The notes under the pieces were generated by a model. The model was given only the letters and a program-made list of their open reading frames with translations, was not told the DNA's origin and did not search any database. The position numbers and the translations under genes are program-made. This document shows, piece by piece, positions 26,309 through 35,558 of a stretch of 64,000 nt of DNA; the first letter of the stretch is position 1; each line of letters starts with the position of its first letter. This stretch comes from Bacillus benzoevorans (lineage in GTDB: Bacteria; Bacillota; Bacilli; Bacillales; Cytobacillaceae): positions 186,001-250,000 of the forward strand of contig NZ_JACHGK010000001.1 in the NCBI RefSeq assembly GCF_014207535.1, in the 5' to 3' direction.

Positions 26309-27322
26309 TCAGCCTTTCATGATGTCAGCAATGATTTCGAAAGAACGCAGCCGCGCTTGATGATCAAAAATTTGCGCGTTGAACATGATTTCATCAACTT
26401 GGGTTTCTTGGGCTAATGTTTCAATTTCTTTCTTCACTTTTTCCGGGCTGCCAATAATCGTAAGACTTAGTTTATGCTGCAGTATCGCCTTTTCATAGTC
26501 GCTGCACATTTCATCCATATTGTCCACTGGAGGCTCAAGAGGTCCTCTCGTATTACGGATGAGGTTTAAATGATATTGTTTTAATGTTGTGGCTAAATAG
26601 GCTGCTTCTTCATCTGTATCAGCAGCAATGGCATTGACACAAACCATCGAATGCGGCTTATCCAAACTACCAGAAGCACGGAAGCTTTGTCGATATAATT
26701 GAAGTGCCGGCAATGTATTTTCCGGTGAAAAATGACTGGCGAAAGAAAACGGCAGTCCGAGAATCCCGGCAAGCTCTGCGCTGTAGCCGCTTGAGCCTAA
26801 GAGCCAGACAGGAATATTCAAGCCTTCTCCCGGAATAGCTCGAACTCGCATTTCTCTCCCCATATTTTCAGGCTGGAAGTAGGAGCGGAGTTCAGCAAGA
26901 TGTTCTGGAAAATCCCGTCCATCGCTCATAGGTCCTCTTCGTAAAGCATAGGCCGTCATTTGGTCTGTACCTGGGGCTCTTCCAATGCCCAGATCAATCC
27001 GTTCAGGGAACAATGATTCAAGTGTCCCAAATTGTTCGGCAATAACAAGCGGCGAGTGGTTAGGGAGCATGACCCCGCCAGAACCTACTCGTATGGTTGA
27101 AGTATGTGACGCCACATGTCCGATTAACAATGAGGTAGCTGAACTGGCAATTCCGGTATTGTTATGATGTTCTGCAAGCCAATAGCGGTGATAGCCCCAT
27201 TTTTCTGCATGGACTGCCAAATCTGCCGTATTTTTAAAGGAATCTGCTGCTGTACCGCCTTTTAAAACAGGTGATAAATCAAGCACAGAATATGTTATAT
27301 CGCTTAGTTGTTTTTTATCCAT
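26309..27322 (-). CDS. LLM-class flavin-dependent oxidoreductase (luciferase-like)
   Basis: 337 residues of the bacterial luciferase superfamily, LLM group with the MsnO8/YvbT style N-terminus (YSVLDLSPVLKGGTAADSFKNTADLA, then RYWLAEHHN and GSGGVMLPNHSPLVIAEQFG). These use reduced FMN and O2; the substrate is unknown. The ATG at 27322 has AGAGG 5 nt upstream on the minus strand; a longer TTG-type start is unlikely. Monocistronic by its context. Confidence 0.8.
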   Translation of the reverse strand: MDKKQLSDITYSVLDLSPVLKGGTAADSFKNTADLAVHAEKWGYHRYWLAEHHNNTGIASSATSLLIGHVASHTSTIRVGSGGVMLPNHSPLVIAEQFGTLESLFPERIDLGIGRAPGTDQMTAYALRRGPMSDGRDFPEHLAELRSYFQPENMGREMRVRAIPGEGLNIPVWLLGSSGYSAELAGILGLPFSFASHFSPENTLPALQLYRQSFRASGSLDKPHSMVCVNAIAADTDEEAAYLATTLKQYHLNLIRNTRGPLEPPVDNMDEMCSDYEKAILQHKLSLTIIGSPEKVKKEIETLAQETQVDEIMFNAQIFDHQARLRSFEIIADIMKG

Positions 27323-27425
27323 TTCATCCTCTACTTTCCCTATTAAATGATCATATTTTATTGTTATCACAATCATTATACATGAAATATTCTTACAATA
27401 CTTTTTAAAAAAGGCTTTATATGCA

Positions 27426-28622
27426 CTAATTAGCCGTAACTTTTACTTCTTTGCTAAGAAAGAAAAGGTAACTAACAATCGAGATGAAGATGGACACTGC
27501 TGATGCCATATAGATGATACTATAGCCAAATGAATGGGCGATTTGCCCAAAAACAATCGCTCCAATGCCTATCCCCAGGTCAAAAAAGGAAAAAAAGGTG
27601 GCATTAGCCATACCGCGGCGGTTTGCCGGTGTTTGTGCAACAGACCAGGCCTGCAGGGCCGGCTGCAACGCACCGAAACCGCTCCCGTAGAGAATAGCTG
27701 CTGTAAATAATACAGCATTATTAGGCAGCCAGGATAACAGAAGCATAGCGGTTAATATCAACAACGCCCCTGGTATAAAAACAGCACGGTGTCCTTTTTT
27801 ATCATAAAGCTTTCCAGCGAAAGTCCGGGTTAACATAAGGGCAAGGGCGTATAAAAGGAAATACAACTGAATCCCGGTAACGCCATTTTCAATCGCATAT
27901 AATGGAAGGAACGTGGCAATTCCGCCAAAGGTAACGGTTATGAACATCATAAGCCAAGAAGGCTTTACGGCACTTTTTTCATAAAAGTCCCACCTTTTTC
28001 CTGCTGCTTGTTTTGTATGGTGTTCCGCTTTTTTGAACTTTATGGGTATTGATAATAATAGAGCCATGAGTCCAAAGAAGGCACAAGTGAAGAACAGCAT
28101 TTTAAATGAGAATTCTTCTGCTAAAATCAGCCCAAGTGATGGTCCGATCGCCATGGCTAAATTACCTGATACACCAAAGAAACCTAATCCCTCTCCCCGT
28201 TTGTCAACAGGGATTAAATCGGTTGCGATCGTTCCTGCAGCAGTAGTTGAAAACCCCCAGCCGGCCCCCTGAATGATCCTCATAATAAATAAAAAGAGAA
28301 TGCTTAGTGTAAAGGCGTATGAACCTACGGATAAGACAAAAATGGCAAGCCCTGTCAAATAGACCAGCGCTCTTCCTTTTGATTCTAAAGCGTGTCCGGC
28401 GATGGGGCGAAGTATAAGCGCGGAAAAGGTAAAAATTCCAACAACCAACCCGATAAGCTGATTATTCCCTCCTAGTTCTTCGATAAATAAAGGAATCGTC
28501 GGTAAAGTCATTTGAAATCCCAAAAATACAAAAAAGTTAGCCATACAAATTAAGCTAAAGTCCTTCGACCAGATTTTTCCCTCTCCTTGGGGGCCTTCAA
28601 TTGGCTGTGTTTTTTCCATCAT
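27426..28622 (-). CDS. MFS transporter, drug-efflux type
   Basis: About 398 residues with 12 membrane segments. The N-terminal half carries the efflux-type region FVFLGFQMTLPTIPLFIEELGG, loop LRPIAGHALESKGR and RIIQGAGWGFSTTAAGTI (motif C-like). Probably a proton-coupled exporter; substrate unknown. The start is uncertain: ATGs at 28634, 28622 and 28619 are in frame, and GGAAAGG abuts the first, so 28622 is chosen. Confidence 0.75.
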   Translation of the reverse strand: MMEKTQPIEGPQGEGKIWSKDFSLICMANFFVFLGFQMTLPTIPLFIEELGGNNQLIGLVVGIFTFSALILRPIAGHALESKGRALVYLTGLAIFVLSVGSYAFTLSILFLFIMRIIQGAGWGFSTTAAGTIATDLIPVDKRGEGLGFFGVSGNLAMAIGPSLGLILAEEFSFKMLFFTCAFFGLMALLLSIPIKFKKAEHHTKQAAGKRWDFYEKSAVKPSWLMMFITVTFGGIATFLPLYAIENGVTGIQLYFLLYALALMLTRTFAGKLYDKKGHRAVFIPGALLILTAMLLLSWLPNNAVLFTAAILYGSGFGALQPALQAWSVAQTPANRRGMANATFFSFFDLGIGIGAIVFGQIAHSFGYSIIYMASAVSIFISIVSYLFFLSKEVKVTAN

Positions 28623-28758
28623 ACATAAGGCCATCCTTTCCTATCATCGTAGTTCATATTGTACATTATTTGTCTATAAGATTCTAAATATATTACTTGC
28701 AGATTATGAGTTATACTTATCCCTTGCATTCTTTTGGGAATCTTTCTAATGAAACACG

Positions 28759-28779
28759 AAAAAACCTCTTGAACAGAGG
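28759..28779 (-). terminator. Terminator of the small membrane protein gene
   Basis: On the minus strand CCTCT/AGAGG with a 5-nt loop followed by six T's, just downstream of the stop at 28785. Confidence 0.7.
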
Positions 28780-28784
28780 CTTTG

Positions 28785-29075
28785 CTAATTCCAGTTCTCA
28801 TATATAACATTTCCGCCGGTAAAATCAATCGTGTTTCTTTCTCCTTTATAAAGAAGCTTCCCTTTTTCCTCGACAATAAAGTTTTCATAGGTGAAGACCC
28901 TGCCGCCATCGGGCAGAGTAACAATGACCTTTTCCCCAAGTTTCTCTTTAGGAGCATCCACCCTGATTAATGATTGTGAATAAAAGTAGAATGAAAGAAG
29001 GACGGCGCAAAGTGCTGCGATAACATAAAGGATCCAGATTGGAAAAACACGTTTCTCTTGTTCTGAGTAATGCAT
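28785..29075 (-). CDS. Single-pass membrane protein, unknown
   Basis: 96 residues: short N-terminal tail (MHYSEQEKRVF), one membrane segment (WILYVIAALCAVLLSFYFYS), then an external or cytoplasmic beta-rich domain (VIVTLPDGGRVFTYENFIVEEKGKLLYK). AGGAGG lies 5 nt before the ATG. It is divergent from nfeD. No family recognised. Confidence 0.65.
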   Translation of the reverse strand: MHYSEQEKRVFPIWILYVIAALCAVLLSFYFYSQSLIRVDAPKEKLGEKVIVTLPDGGRVFTYENFIVEEKGKLLYKGERNTIDFTGGNVIYENWN

Positions 29076-29179
29076 GTTGACCTCCTGTCTTTTTACATGA
29101 ACGTTAATCCCTATCATTACGGTATGCAGGGAGATCTTAATAAATGATAGGGTAGGCTGTTGAAAAATTTGCATAAATG

Positions 29180-29207
29180 TGGAACTTTTCTTGCTGCGAT
29201 ACGTATA
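29180..29207 (+). promoter_or_regulatory. Sigma-W-type ECF promoter of the nfeD-floT operon
   Basis: TGGAAC (29180-29185), 16-nt spacer, CGTATA (from 29202), very near the sigma-W consensus TGAAAC-N16-CGTA. In B. subtilis yuaF-floT is a known sigma-W operon, which supports the assignment. Confidence 0.65.
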
Positions 29208-29243
29208 TAGGTTATCTCGAAAAATGGGGAGGAGGGATATAAT

Positions 29244-29774
29244 GTGGATCTATTCGGAATGTCGCTTGAATCGGTTTATTTAATTGCTTTATTTGTTTCA
29301 GGTGCAGCTATTCTTCTTTATATGTTATTCGGTGATGTCTTAGATGGAGCCGGAGAGTTTTTCAATCCGACACTCATTTTGGCTTTTATTACGATTGGGT
29401 CTGCGGCAGGTTATATCTTTGAAGCATATTCTTCGATGAATAGTGTCTTTATTTTGCTTATCTCATGCGTTATCGCTTTTATTATTACCGCAGGCTTAAA
29501 CCTTTTCATCCTTATTCCACTGTCATCTGCAGAGGAATCTCTAGCCTATACAGAACAATCATTGAAGGGGAGAATAGGCAAGGTGATCACATCGATTCCT
29601 GAAGATGGATTTGGTGAAGTATTAATTGAAAACGCCTCCGGCAGAATTGCCAAACCGGCAACGGGATACAAAAAGGAGGCGATTCAGGAAGGAACAAATG
29701 TATTAATTGTTGAAGCAAAGAATGGTGTCCTTTATGTAACCATGTACGATGATCTATATAAGGAGGGTTTTTAG
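29244..29774 (+). CDS. yuaF: NfeD-family membrane protein (YuaF)
   Basis: 176 residues: three or four hydrophobic segments in the first 95 residues, then an OB-fold-like soluble domain (LKGRIGKVITSIPEDGFGEVLIE). NfeD proteins partner flotillins in membrane microdomains and stress resistance. The start is GTG at 29244, with GGAGGAGGG well placed upstream. The gene ends 1 nt before floT begins, so the two are coupled. Confidence 0.85.
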   Translation: MDLFGMSLESVYLIALFVSGAAILLYMLFGDVLDGAGEFFNPTLILAFITIGSAAGYIFEAYSSMNSVFILLISCVIAFIITAGLNLFILIPLSSAEESLAYTEQSLKGRIGKVITSIPEDGFGEVLIENASGRIAKPATGYKKEAIQEGTNVLIVEAKNGVLYVTMYDDLYKEGF

Positions 29775-29775
29775 A

Positions 29776-31299
29776 ATGCTGGGTTTATGGATTGTAATTG
29801 GAATTGTAGTTTGCTTATTGATGGCATTAATTGGCGTATTTGTTGCCAAATACCGGACCGCGGGACCGGACGAAGCGCTGATTGTGACCGGCAGTTATTT
29901 GGGCCGAAAAAATGTTCATATCGATGAATCAGGAAATCGGATCAAAATTATCCGCGGCGGCGGGGCTTTTATTCTTCCTGTATTCCAACAGGCACAGCCG
30001 TTAAGTTTGTTATCCAGTAAATTAGAGGTCTCTACACCTGAAGTATATACGGAACAGGGAGTTCCGGTCATGGCAGATGGGGTGGCCATTATCAAAATTG
30101 GCAGTTCAATCGGTGAAATTGCTACTGCTGCCGAACAATTTCTTGGTAAAGCAACCGCAGACCGTGAAAATGAAGCAAGGGAAGTATTAGAGGGGCATTT
30201 ACGTTCGATACTCGGATCGATGACGGTGGAGGAGATTTATAAAAATAGGGATAAATTTTCTCAAGAGGTACAAAGAGTAGCTTCACAGGATTTGGCGAAA
30301 ATGGGACTTATCATTGTTTCATTCACGATTAAAGATGTTCGTGATAAAAATGGCTATTTAGATTCGCTGGGTAAACCGCGAATTGCTCAGGTTAAGAGGG
30401 ATGCCGATATTGCCACAGCTGAGGCAGAAAAGGAAACGCGGATTAAACGTGCTGAAGCAGCAAAAGATGCGCAAAAAGCTGAACTAGAGAGAGCCACTGA
30501 AATTGCAGAAGCGGAAAAAATAAATCAATTGAATATGGCTGATTTCAGGCGGGAACAGGATATTGCCAAGGCCCGTGCCGACCAGGCCTATGACCTGGAA
30601 ACGGCAAAAGCTAAGCAGGAAGTCACGGAACAGGAAATGCAGGTAAAAATTATTGAAAGACAAAAGCAAATTGAGTTGGAAGAAAAGGAAATCCTCAGAA
30701 GAGAGCGGCAATATGATTCAGAGGTCAAGAAAAAGGCCGATGCGGACCGCTATGCGGTTGAACAAGCTGCAGAGGCAGAAAAAAGAAGACAAATTGCTCA
30801 AGCGGATGCTAATCAATACCGTATTGAATCACAGGCCAAGGCTGAAGCTGAAAAGGTTCGTGTTGATGGATTGGCTAAAGCTGATGCGCAGCGGGCACAA
30901 GGGGAATCAGAAGCAGAAATTATCCGTTTGAAGGGATTAGCTGAAGCAGAAGCAAAACGGAAGATTGCCGAAGCATTTGAACAATTTGGTCAGGCCGCTG
31001 TTCTCGATATGGTATTAAAAATGATGCCGGAATATGCGAAACAAGTAGCAGCACCGCTTTCTAATATTGATAAAATTACAGTAGTTGATACAGGAAGCCG
31101 CGGACCAAATAGCGGTGCCAATAAAGTAACAGGCTATGCGACTGATTTAATGGCTACGATGCAGGAGACCCTCAAGGCTTCATCTGGCATTGATGTAAAG
31201 GAATTATTGGAAAACCTGTCGGGAAAAGGGAATATTCGCCAAAGTCTCGATGATATAACCATGGAATTAAGAGAGCAGAAGGATTCGAAAGTAGAATAA
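29776..31299 (+). CDS. floT: Flotillin-like protein FloT
   Basis: 508 residues: N-terminal membrane segment (LWIVIGIVVCLLMALIGVFVA), SPFH/band-7 domain (about 30-250) and a long Ala/Glu-rich coiled coil (about 210-400) with repeated AEAEKE and EAEAKRKIAEA stretches. FloT scaffolds functional membrane microdomains. The ATG at 29776 has AGGAGGG upstream; an in-frame ATA/ATG extension into yuaF is not needed. Operon with yuaF, probably sigma-W driven. Confidence 0.92.
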   Translation: MLGLWIVIGIVVCLLMALIGVFVAKYRTAGPDEALIVTGSYLGRKNVHIDESGNRIKIIRGGGAFILPVFQQAQPLSLLSSKLEVSTPEVYTEQGVPVMADGVAIIKIGSSIGEIATAAEQFLGKATADRENEAREVLEGHLRSILGSMTVEEIYKNRDKFSQEVQRVASQDLAKMGLIIVSFTIKDVRDKNGYLDSLGKPRIAQVKRDADIATAEAEKETRIKRAEAAKDAQKAELERATEIAEAEKINQLNMADFRREQDIAKARADQAYDLETAKAKQEVTEQEMQVKIIERQKQIELEEKEILRRERQYDSEVKKKADADRYAVEQAAEAEKRRQIAQADANQYRIESQAKAEAEKVRVDGLAKADAQRAQGESEAEIIRLKGLAEAEAKRKIAEAFEQFGQAAVLDMVLKMMPEYAKQVAAPLSNIDKITVVDTGSRGPNSGANKVTGYATDLMATMQETLKASSGIDVKELLENLSGKGNIRQSLDDITMELREQKDSKVE

Positions 31300-31331
31300 A
31301 TAAAACAAATCGAATAGAACATATCAAGGCT

Positions 31332-31356
31332 GACCGCTCTGGTTGGTCTTTTTTTT
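31332..31356 (+). terminator. Terminator of the floT transcript
   Basis: Short GACC/GGTC stem followed by eight T's; weak stem but a strong T-run. Confidence 0.5.
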
Positions 31357-31470
31357 GCTTGCAAAAAAGGACAAGTACTAATGAAAAAACCTAAATTTGT
31401 GTATTTGTCTATCGCATAATCGGGCGATGGTGAATAGGATATATGGAATTTAGATAAGGAGGTCTTTAAC

Positions 31471-31569
31471 ATGTCAGGAGAATGCGGGTATGGAGGCGGA
31501 TTTGCCCTTCTAGTTGTTTTATTTATTTTGTTAATTATCATTGGTGCTTCTTGGGTTTACCCATGTTAA
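31471..31569 (+). CDS. YjcZ family small membrane peptide
   Basis: 32 residues, begins MSGECGYGGG and continues with one hydrophobic helix ending IIIGASWVYPC. This Gly/Tyr/Cys start plus FALLVVLFILLIIIG helix is the YjcZ/sporulation-peptide pattern of Bacilli. RBS AAGGAGG 9 nt upstream. Function unknown; some family members are made in sporulation. Confidence 0.8.
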   Translation: MSGECGYGGGFALLVVLFILLIIIGASWVYPC

Positions 31570-31611
31570 TCAGTAAATACGAATAATGAAATGAGAAGGG
31601 GGAGTTTTTAA

Positions 31612-31752
31612 ATGTTCGGATATGGATTTGGCTATGGTGGCTGCGGCTATGGCGGCTATGGCGGATGTGGATTTGGCGGAGGAGCATTCGCTTTAATTGT
31701 TGTTCTATTCATCTTATTAATCATTGTAGGTGCATCTTGCTTTAAATGGTAA
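31612..31752 (+). CDS. YjcZ family small membrane peptide, second copy
   Basis: 46 residues. The Gly/Tyr-rich head is longer than in the first copy (GYGG and GCG repeats), followed by the same helix (AFALIVVLFILLIIVGASC). RBS AAGGGGGAG. It lies 42 nt after the first copy and is followed by a terminator, so the pair is probably one transcript and a local duplication. Confidence 0.8.
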   Translation: MFGYGFGYGGCGYGGYGGCGFGGGAFALIVVLFILLIIVGASCFKW

Positions 31753-31767
31753 TTCGAAAGAAAAAAG

Positions 31768-31798
31768 AGGCTCTGCTTGAAAAGCGGCAGCCTTTTTT
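31768..31798 (+). terminator. Terminator of the YjcZ pair
   Basis: AGGCT.TGCTT pairs with AGC.GCAGCCT around GAAA, then TTTTTT. Confidence 0.8.
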
Positions 31799-31914
31799 AT
31801 TCAAACATTTGTCTTTTCTTTTAAAAAGAAATATTGCAAACTGTCTCCTGTAAAGCTAAGATTAAAACTATGAGTAAAAAATGAAATGATTTGGGTTTAA
31901 AGTGAGGAACATTT

Positions 31915-33495
31915 ATGTCGAAAACATTTAAAGAAGAAGTACAATCACGACGTACATTTGCCATAATTTCCCACCCGGACGCAGGGAAAACGACATTAAC
32001 GGAAAAACTGCTGCTTTTTGGTGGTGCTATTCGTGATGCAGGGACGGTAAAAGGGAAAAAGACAGGCAAATATGCAACAAGTGATTGGATGGAAATTGAG
32101 AAACAACGCGGAATTTCCGTAACGTCTAGTGTGATGCAATTTGATTATAAAGGGGCACGGGTTAATATATTAGATACCCCAGGGCACCAGGATTTCAGTG
32201 AAGATACATATCGAACGCTGATGGCAGTAGATAGTGCTGTAATGATTATTGATTCCGCAAAGGGGATAGAAGAGCAAACGCTGAAATTATTTAAGGTTTG
32301 CCGTATGAGAGGAATCCCAATCTTTACCTTTATTAACAAATTAGATCGCGAGGGAAGACCTCCGCTTGAATTGCTTGCTGAGCTCGAGGAAGTCATGGGG
32401 ATCGAATCATATCCAATGAATTGGCCGATTGGAATGGGGAAAGAGTTTCTTGGAATTTATGATCGTTTTTATAATCGCATCGAGCAATTTCGTGTTGATG
32501 AGTCTGAGCGTTATCTGCCATTAAATGAGGATGGCGAAATTGAAGGGGAAGCCAAAATTAAGCAAAACAATCTATATGATCAAATGCTGGAGGAAATCAT
32601 GCTGCTGGATGAAGCAGGAAATGAATTCTCCAAGGAAAGAATTGCAGATGGTTCCTTAACACCGGTATTTTTCGGCAGCGCCTTAACAAACTTTGGTGTG
32701 CAAACGTTCTTAGAGACTTATTTACAATTCGCACCTTCTCCACAACCAAGGGAATCGACGATAGGTAAAATTGACCCGCTTTCTGAGAATTTTTCCGGCT
32801 TTATTTTTAAAATTCAGGCAAATATGAATCCGGCACACCGGGATAGAATTGCCTTCTTGCGTGTTTGTTCAGGAAAATTCGAGCGGGGGATGACAGTAAA
32901 TATTCCGCGGACAGGAAAGCAAATGAAGCTGGCTCAGTCGACGCAGTTTATGGCTGATGACCGCAGCACGGTGGATGAAGCTGTGAGCGGAGACATCATT
33001 GGTTTATATGATCCAGGTACGTATCAAATTGGTGATACGTTAACAGTCGGCAAAGAACAATTTCAATATGAAAAACTGCCCCAATTCACACCGGAGCTCT
33101 TTGTCCGCGTAACGGCGAAAAATGTAATGAAACAAAAGCATTTTCATAAAGGAATACAGCAGCTTGTTCAAGAAGGAGCGATTCAGCTGTACAAAACGGT
33201 CAAAACGGATGAATATTTACTTGGAGCCGTCGGACAGCTGCAATTTGAAGTGTTTGAGCATCGAATGAAGAATGAGTACAATGTCGATGTAGTAATGGAG
33301 CATCAAGGATCGAAGATTGCCCGCTGGATTGAAAATGAAGAATTTAATGAAAATCTATCAAGCTCCCGCAGTCTTCTCGTCACGGATCGCAATGGCAAAA
33401 AGGCCTTCTTGTTTGAAAATGACTTTGCTTTAAGATGGTTCCAGGATAAAAATCCAGAGATTAAGCTCTATAATCCAATGGATTCAGAACAATAA
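31915..33495 (+). CDS. prfC: Peptide chain release factor 3
   Basis: 526 residues, translational GTPase. G1 HPDAGKTTLTEK near residue 20, switch I region with RGISVTSSV, G3 DTPGHQDFSEDT, G4 NKLDREGRPP, then domains II and III typical of RF3. It recycles RF1/RF2 from the ribosome after termination. The ATG follows AAAGTGAGGAAC. Not all Bacillaceae carry prfC; here it is intact and monocistronic. Confidence 0.93.
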   Translation: MSKTFKEEVQSRRTFAIISHPDAGKTTLTEKLLLFGGAIRDAGTVKGKKTGKYATSDWMEIEKQRGISVTSSVMQFDYKGARVNILDTPGHQDFSEDTYRTLMAVDSAVMIIDSAKGIEEQTLKLFKVCRMRGIPIFTFINKLDREGRPPLELLAELEEVMGIESYPMNWPIGMGKEFLGIYDRFYNRIEQFRVDESERYLPLNEDGEIEGEAKIKQNNLYDQMLEEIMLLDEAGNEFSKERIADGSLTPVFFGSALTNFGVQTFLETYLQFAPSPQPRESTIGKIDPLSENFSGFIFKIQANMNPAHRDRIAFLRVCSGKFERGMTVNIPRTGKQMKLAQSTQFMADDRSTVDEAVSGDIIGLYDPGTYQIGDTLTVGKEQFQYEKLPQFTPELFVRVTAKNVMKQKHFHKGIQQLVQEGAIQLYKTVKTDEYLLGAVGQLQFEVFEHRMKNEYNVDVVMEHQGSKIARWIENEEFNENLSSSRSLLVTDRNGKKAFLFENDFALRWFQDKNPEIKLYNPMDSEQ

Positions 33496-33523
33496 CAGAT
33501 CGTGTGGTTTGTGCAGTTAATGA

Positions 33524-33549
33524 AAAAAGTCCGGATTTCCGGACTTTTT
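33524..33549 (+). terminator. Terminator of prfC
   Basis: Perfect stem AAAAAGTCCGG/CCGGACTTTTT with a 4-nt loop. Confidence 0.85.
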
Positions 33550-33559
33550 GCCATTTTCA

Positions 33560-33687
33560 TTTAACTTTATTCAGCAAACCCCGGTCGAAAAAGAGTGCGC
33601 CTCCGGCGAGCCTTGCATTTTTTAAAGGAAATTTTTCGAGCAAGCTCGCGAGTATCGGGCGCAAATACGCCAAGGCGTATTTGATAA
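33560..33687 (+). repeat. Dispersed structured repeat, copy 1
   Basis: Shares TTAACTTTATTCAGCA at its left end and an ~90-nt core (33599-33687) with the element at 55311-55505. The core starts GCCTCCGGC, contains AAAGGAAATTTTTCGAGC, a CGAGC/GCTCG hairpin and the perfect 10-bp hairpin CAAATACGCC/GGCGTATTTG (33662-33683), and ends GATAA at the stop codon of the SASP gene. Confidence 0.8.
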
Positions 33688-33888
33688 TTACGGTTGATTT
33701 CTTCCCGATAGATGAGCCTGAGCCTGCTGCACTAAACGTTTTGTAATTTCTCCTCCAACAGAACCGTTCGCGCGGGAAACGGTATCAGAGCCTAAATGAA
33801 CACCAAATTCCTGGGCGATTTCATATTTCACTTGATCAAGATATTGCTCGATACCGGGAACAAGCAATTTATTACTGCTTCTTGCCAT
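33688..33888 (-). CDS. Alpha/beta-type small acid-soluble spore protein
   Basis: 66 residues, classic alpha/beta SASP: LLVPGIEQYLDQVKYEIAQEFGVHLG with the GPR protease site in YEIAQEFG, and SRANGSVGGEITKRLVQQAQ, the DNA-binding part. It coats and protects spore DNA. The ATG at 33888 has AAGGAG 9 nt upstream; a TTG 9 nt earlier is less likely. Expected to be sigma-G controlled; I did not identify the promoter. Confidence 0.93.
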   Translation of the reverse strand: MARSSNKLLVPGIEQYLDQVKYEIAQEFGVHLGSDTVSRANGSVGGEITKRLVQQAQAHLSGRNQP

Positions 33889-34143
33889 TCTACTCAACTC
33901 CTTTGATTACTCGTTTACAGAGACTAATATTACTCTGTAATAGTATTATGATGCAAAAATTCATTTTCATAAGTGGTAATAATTTTCGTTAGTGGCAAAA
34001 AACTAAAACTTTACCATTGCGTTTTGGCAGCTTTGAACATAGCTTAAATAAAATTTTTATTATTTTTTCCTATAATTCTTTAAAAGGCAGGAAATATTCA
34101 TTAAGATAGGATTAGTTCGATCTTAGAAAGGATCTACTTTACA

Positions 34144-35508
34144 ATGTTGAAAAAACTAAAGGTAAAATTGGACAACATCACTCCTGCACAGGCAATACTA
34201 TCCTTTTATTTTATTGCTGTTACGGTTTCAGTCCTGCTTTTAAGCATTCCTGCTGTTCATCAGGAGGGAGTAAAGGTATCCTTAATGGATACTATCTTTA
34301 CGGCTATTAGTTCTGTAAGTGTGACCGGATTGAGTGTTATCAATATATCGGAAACCTACAGTGTATTTGGTATCTTTGTATTAATGTTTGTTTTCCAATT
34401 TGGCGGGATCGGTGTCATGTCGCTAGGGACATTCTTTTGGCTCATTTTTGGTAAGAAAATCGGTTTACGGGGCAGACAGCTGATTATGGTGGACCATAAT
34501 CAAACCAGCCTTTCCGGACTTGTTGCCCTGATCATTGAAATTTTGAAAATGATTTTGCTGATAGAGTTTGTTGGGGCATTGGTTTTAGGGTTTCATTTCT
34601 TACAGTATTATCCGACCTTTTGGGAAGCGATGTTAAATGGCTTGTTTATGTCTGTCAGCGCCACCACTAATGCTGGTTTGGATATTACCGGTGCCTCCCT
34701 GATGCCGTTCGCGAATGATTATTTTGTCCAATTAATTAATATCATTCTGCTAACATTGGGGGCGATTGGATTTCCGGTATTGATTGAGGTCAAAAATTAC
34801 CTGTTTCATAAAGAAGAATCTTCACTGCCCTTTCGCTTTTCTCTTTTTACCAAAATCACCACTATTATGTTTGCCGGATTGCTTATTATCGGGACATTGT
34901 TGATTTTGCTATTAGAATTCCAGCACTTTTTTAAAGGAATGGTTTGGCATAAATCCTTATTCTATGCCTTTTTTCAGTCAGCAACGACACGCAGCGGCGG
35001 TTTGGCGACCATGGATGTTAGTGAATTTACTAGTCCGACCCTGTTAGTCATTAGTTTATTGATGTTTATTGGTGCCTCTCCTAGTTCTGTAGGGGGAGGA
35101 ATCCGGACAACAACCTTGGCCTTAAATATTTTGTTCCTTTATCATTTTGCCCGCGGGAGAAAGGACATTAAAATCTTTAGGAGAGAAATTCATGAAACGG
35201 ATATTTTGAAATCATTAGCTGTGACGATTTTGGCTGTCATTATTTGTTTTACGGCGGTCGTGATCCTCTCTATTACGGAGGAACATTCACTGCTTGAAAT
35301 TATTTTTGAAGTTTGTTCCGCATTTGGTACAACCGGATTATCGATGGGGATCACCGCTGATTTATCATTTTTGGGAAAATGGGTCATTATGCTCCTGATG
35401 TTTATTGGGAGAATTGGACTTGTTTCTTTATTGCTTCTACTAAGGGGAAGAGGACCGGATAATGAGGTGAACTATCATTATCCTAAGGAAAACCTTATAA
35501 TCGGGTAG
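34144..35508 (+). CDS. ktrD: Ktr/Trk-type potassium transporter membrane subunit (KtrB/KtrD-like)
   Basis: 454 residues, TrkH/KtrB superfamily with four M1-P-M2 repeats. The four pore-loop signatures are visible: SVSVTGLSV, SATTNAGLD, SATTRSGG and AFGTTGLSMG. It forms the K+ path and needs a cytoplasmic KtrA/KtrC RCK subunit, which is not encoded next to it, as for B. subtilis ktrD. The symbol is by resemblance; ktrB cannot be excluded. No ydaO-type riboswitch is seen in the 246-nt upstream region. RBS GAAAGGATC. Confidence 0.85.
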   Translation: MLKKLKVKLDNITPAQAILSFYFIAVTVSVLLLSIPAVHQEGVKVSLMDTIFTAISSVSVTGLSVINISETYSVFGIFVLMFVFQFGGIGVMSLGTFFWLIFGKKIGLRGRQLIMVDHNQTSLSGLVALIIEILKMILLIEFVGALVLGFHFLQYYPTFWEAMLNGLFMSVSATTNAGLDITGASLMPFANDYFVQLINIILLTLGAIGFPVLIEVKNYLFHKEESSLPFRFSLFTKITTIMFAGLLIIGTLLILLLEFQHFFKGMVWHKSLFYAFFQSATTRSGGLATMDVSEFTSPTLLVISLLMFIGASPSSVGGGIRTTTLALNILFLYHFARGRKDIKIFRREIHETDILKSLAVTILAVIICFTAVVILSITEEHSLLEIIFEVCSAFGTTGLSMGITADLSFLGKWVIMLLMFIGRIGLVSLLLLLRGRGPDNEVNYHYPKENLIIG

Positions 35509-35528
35509 CTGGCAGCTAAATCATCATG

Positions 35529-35558
35529 AAAAAGACAGGGACGGGTCCCTGTCTTTTT
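35529..35558. terminator. Perfect palindromic bidirectional terminator
   Basis: AAAAAGACAGGGAC pairs perfectly with GTCCCTGTCTTTTT (2-nt loop), between the convergent ktrD and DUF3905 genes; it touches the DUF3905 stop codon. Confidence 0.85.

Noticed and set aside
29749..29775. Earlier start of floT inside yuaF
   Set aside because: The AGGAGGG ribosome binding site lies inside this extension, and the ATG at 29776 is ideally spaced.
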